A stretch of 7,080 nt of DNA from an uncultured Saprospiraceae bacterium (GTDB lineage: Bacteria > Bacteroidota > Bacteroidia > Chitinophagales > Saprospiraceae): the NCBI GenBank assembly GCA_937973565.1, contig CALJKQ010000099.1, positions 1 through 7,080 of the forward strand. Direction: 5' to 3'. Of this stretch, positions 5,744 through 7,080 are shown piece by piece. Position 1 is the first letter of the stretch; each line of letters begins with the position of its first letter. The notes under the pieces were generated by a model, which was given only the letters and a program-made list of their open reading frames with translations, was not told where the DNA came from and ran no database searches. Position numbers and translations under genes: made by a program.

Positions 5744-6814
5744 TTAAAAGTTAACACTACAACCGGTCATGAATGTTCTGGCACTGGGGTAAAAGCCCCT
5801 GTCAATGCCTATTTCCAGACTGCCATTGATATTGCCGATCTCCGGATCATATCCGCTGTAGTTGGTAAATGTGATTAGGTTTTGGGCAGATACGTAAACT
5901 TTTACTTGCCCCAGCCTCATTTTGTTGAGTAATTGCTTAGGGACATAGTACGAAAGTTGGAGTGTCTTCAAACGCAGGAAGCTACCATCTTCCACAAAAC
6001 GATCGGATACCCGTGCGTTTTGGTTGGGATCACTCAGGTTTACTCTGGGTACGGTATTGGAGGTACCCGGACCTGTCCATCTTTCCAAAACGGATGAAGG
6101 CCTGTTTACATACGTGAAGTCGTATCGGGTGGTAGAATTGTAGATATCATTGCCCTGACTGCCTTGCGCAAAGAGACTGAGTTCTACATTTTTGTATTTC
6201 AATTCTGCGTTGAAGCCGTAGGTAAAGTCCGGGGTAGGATTGCCGATGATGGTTCTGTCATTCTGATCGATAACGCCATTGCCATCCAGGTCTTTGAAGC
6301 GGATGTCACCAGGAGCAGTACCTTCATTTTGCCTGGCATGGCTTTCTACTTCTTGCTGTGTCTGGAAGATGCCATCCGTTACAAAGCCGTAGAACGAAGC
6401 AATGGGATAACCCACATCAGTGATGGCTGCATTGGCATTGGCAGATTGTACATAACCTGAGTAAACGGGTTGCCCACCCAGACCCAGACCTGTTACTTTG
6501 CTATCTACCAAAGACAGATTGCCGCTCAGGCTGTATTGCAGGGCATGGTCTGAATTTCGGTAAGCCAAAGAAAATTCCCATCCTGAATTCTGAGCACTGG
6601 CCACGTTTTGAATGGGGGCATTGGTACCCGCTACGAGTGGAATAGGTGCCGCGTATAGCATATCAGATGTTTTCTTCAGATAATAGTCAACAGTAGCATT
6701 TACCTTGCCATCCCACAATTCCATATCGATGCCCACATCGGTTTGGGTGCTGGTCTCCCACTTAAGGTCGGGGTTGGGGGATGTCAGTGCCACACTGCCG
6801 TTGGTGATGGTTTC
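5744..6814 (-). CDS. susC: SusC-family TonB-dependent outer-membrane transporter, C-terminal part only
   Basis: About 355 residues match the C-terminal third of a SusC/RagA beta-barrel, which normally has about 1000 residues. Seen are NPDLKWETSTQTDVGIDMEL, VDYYLKKTSDMLY, GDIRFKDLDGNGVIDQNDR, PDFTYGFNAELKYKN, the strand FLRLKTLQLSYYVPK, YVSAQNLITFTNYSGYDPE and the terminal YPSARTFMTGCSVNF with final Phe. The signal peptide, carboxypeptidase-like domain, TonB box, plug and early barrel are absent. To the right, the frame passes without a stop into a collagen-like tract and then a YejE fragment, so the break near 6811-6815 is not a natural start. The real gene was presumably intact in the source organism, importing beta-glucan oligosaccharides with SusD. 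It is the first PUL gene in view, so the operon promoter is not in this window. Confidence 0.93.
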   Translation of the reverse strand, partial: ETITNGSVALTSPNPDLKWETSTQTDVGIDMELWDGKVNATVDYYLKKTSDMLYAAPIPLVAGTNAPIQNVASAQNSGWEFSLAYRNSDHALQYSLSGNLSLVDSKVTGLGLGGQPVYSGYVQSANANAAITDVGYPIASFYGFVTDGIFQTQQEVESHARQNEGTAPGDIRFKDLDGNGVIDQNDRTIIGNPTPDFTYGFNAELKYKNVELSLFAQGSQGNDIYNSTTRYDFTYVNRPSSVLERWTGPGTSNTVPRVNLSDPNQNARVSDRFVEDGSFLRLKTLQLSYYVPKQLLNKMRLGQVKVYVSAQNLITFTNYSGYDPEIGNINGSLEIGIDRGFYPSARTFMTGCSVNF

Positions 6815-6952
6815 GCCGGGACCACCGGGCGTGCCGGGCATGCCGGGCGTGACCGTGCCGCCGGGCCCGACGGGGACGCCAGGGGTGCCAGGGGTGCCAG
6901 GACCGCCCGGCGTGCCAGGCACGCCCGGAACACCTGGAACACCTGGAACGCC
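6815..6952. repeat. GC-rich collagen-like Gly-X-Y tract, open on both strands
   Basis: There are 138 bases, 46 codons on the minus strand. Read there, in frame with SusC, it gives 15 triplets (GVP, GTP, GGP and similar), with Gly first in 13 and Val in two. Read on the plus strand from 6819 it also gives 15 triplets (GPP, GVP, GPT, GTP), with Gly first in 14, a slightly better collagen pattern. GGN-CCN repeats are naturally collagen-like on both strands, so the true coding strand is uncertain. SusC and YejE proteins normally have no such tract. Base composition resembles the yejE side, not susC. Confidence 0.8.
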
Positions 6953-7080
6953 CAGCGCCACCCCGGTGGCCGTGAGCGCGAGCGCGAACAGCACGCTGAC
7001 GCGAAAGCCGTAGATCAATTTAGCGAGCAGGTCGCGCCCCCGGTCGTCGGTGCCCAGCCAGTTGTCTCGCGTGGGCGCCG
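6950..7080 (-). pseudogene. yejE: fragment of YejE-type ABC transporter permease, open at the window edge
   Basis: The minus-strand frame from 7078 has no stop and encodes about 43 residues, including NWLGTDDRGRDLLAKLIYGF and then RVSVLFALALTATGVALGV. This matches the start of the transmembrane core in DppC/OppC-type permeases. The YGFRVSVLF wording points to YejE, an inner-membrane subunit of the Yej (microcin C / peptide) importer of Proteobacteria. At ALGV, where the family would continue towards the next segments and later the EAA loop, the sequence turns into the collagen-like repeat. The TTG at 7018 is an internal Leu codon, not a start. G+C is 75% in the last 60 bases by hand count. 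This is a foreign fragment joined to the contig, not a PUL gene; the call pseudogene refers only to its truncated state here. Confidence 0.75.

Noticed and set aside
6705..7013. Plus-strand frame encoding a collagen-like protein
   Set aside because: Its first 38 or so residues are the antisense of susC and its tail is the antisense of yejE. Only the repeat itself could be real coding sequence.
5744..7018. A single 424-residue protein with a leader, a collagen stalk and a beta-barrel domain, which could look like a new surface fibre
   Set aside because: The apparent leader is an internal YejE segment whose first codon is a Leu TTG, and the frame continues upstream to the window edge. The barrel part lacks two thirds of SusC. 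Composition breaks sit at both joints.

Overview
The window looks like Bacteroidota DNA. It carries the downstream end of a polysaccharide utilization locus (PUL) on the minus strand: a SusC-type TonB-dependent transporter, a SusD-type lipoprotein, a PKD-domain surface lipoprotein and two family 16 glycoside hydrolases. The lipoproteins have Bacteroidota-style signals, the start codons have weak Shine-Dalgarno sequences, and a REP-associated transposase of a type common in this phylum lies next to the locus. The probable substrate is a beta-1,3-glucan such as laminarin, or mixed-linkage beta-glucan.

Layout from left to right. Positions 1-490 are very AT-rich and hold one weak plus-strand reading frame, probably the end of a gene or a small hypothetical, with no other convincing gene. 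Positions 493-1098 encode a RAYT (IS200-like HUH) transposase on the plus strand. Its own kind of palindrome sits inside the coding sequence (891-922, with a further half copy at 936-949) and again just downstream (1107-1136). Positions 1161-1329 hold degenerate heptanucleotide tandem repeats that run up to the stop codon of the last PUL gene. Positions 1330-6814 are the PUL, transcribed right to left in the order susC, susD, PKD lipoprotein, GH16, GH16. Gaps are 11-22 bases, with one ATGA overlap, so this is one operon whose promoter is outside the window.

The genes suggest a simple division of work. The lipid-anchored GH16 with a Calx-beta domain would cut glucan at the cell surface. The second GH16 has a cleavable signal peptide and may act in the periplasm or outside. 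The PKD lipoprotein and SusD would bind glycan on the surface, and SusC would import oligosaccharides.

The right end does not fit. SusC keeps only about its last 355 residues and then runs in frame into a GC-rich collagen-like Gly-X-Y tract (6815-6952). That tract runs in frame into a piece of YejE, an ABC transporter permease of proteobacterial type (6950-7080, open to the edge). The last 60 bases are 75% G+C by hand count, against about 48% in a sampled line of susD. I read this as a chimeric junction, most likely from assembly or amplification, and not as a new fusion protein. I found no convincing undescribed system. The most interesting biology is the transposase gene that carries its own palindrome as coding sequence.
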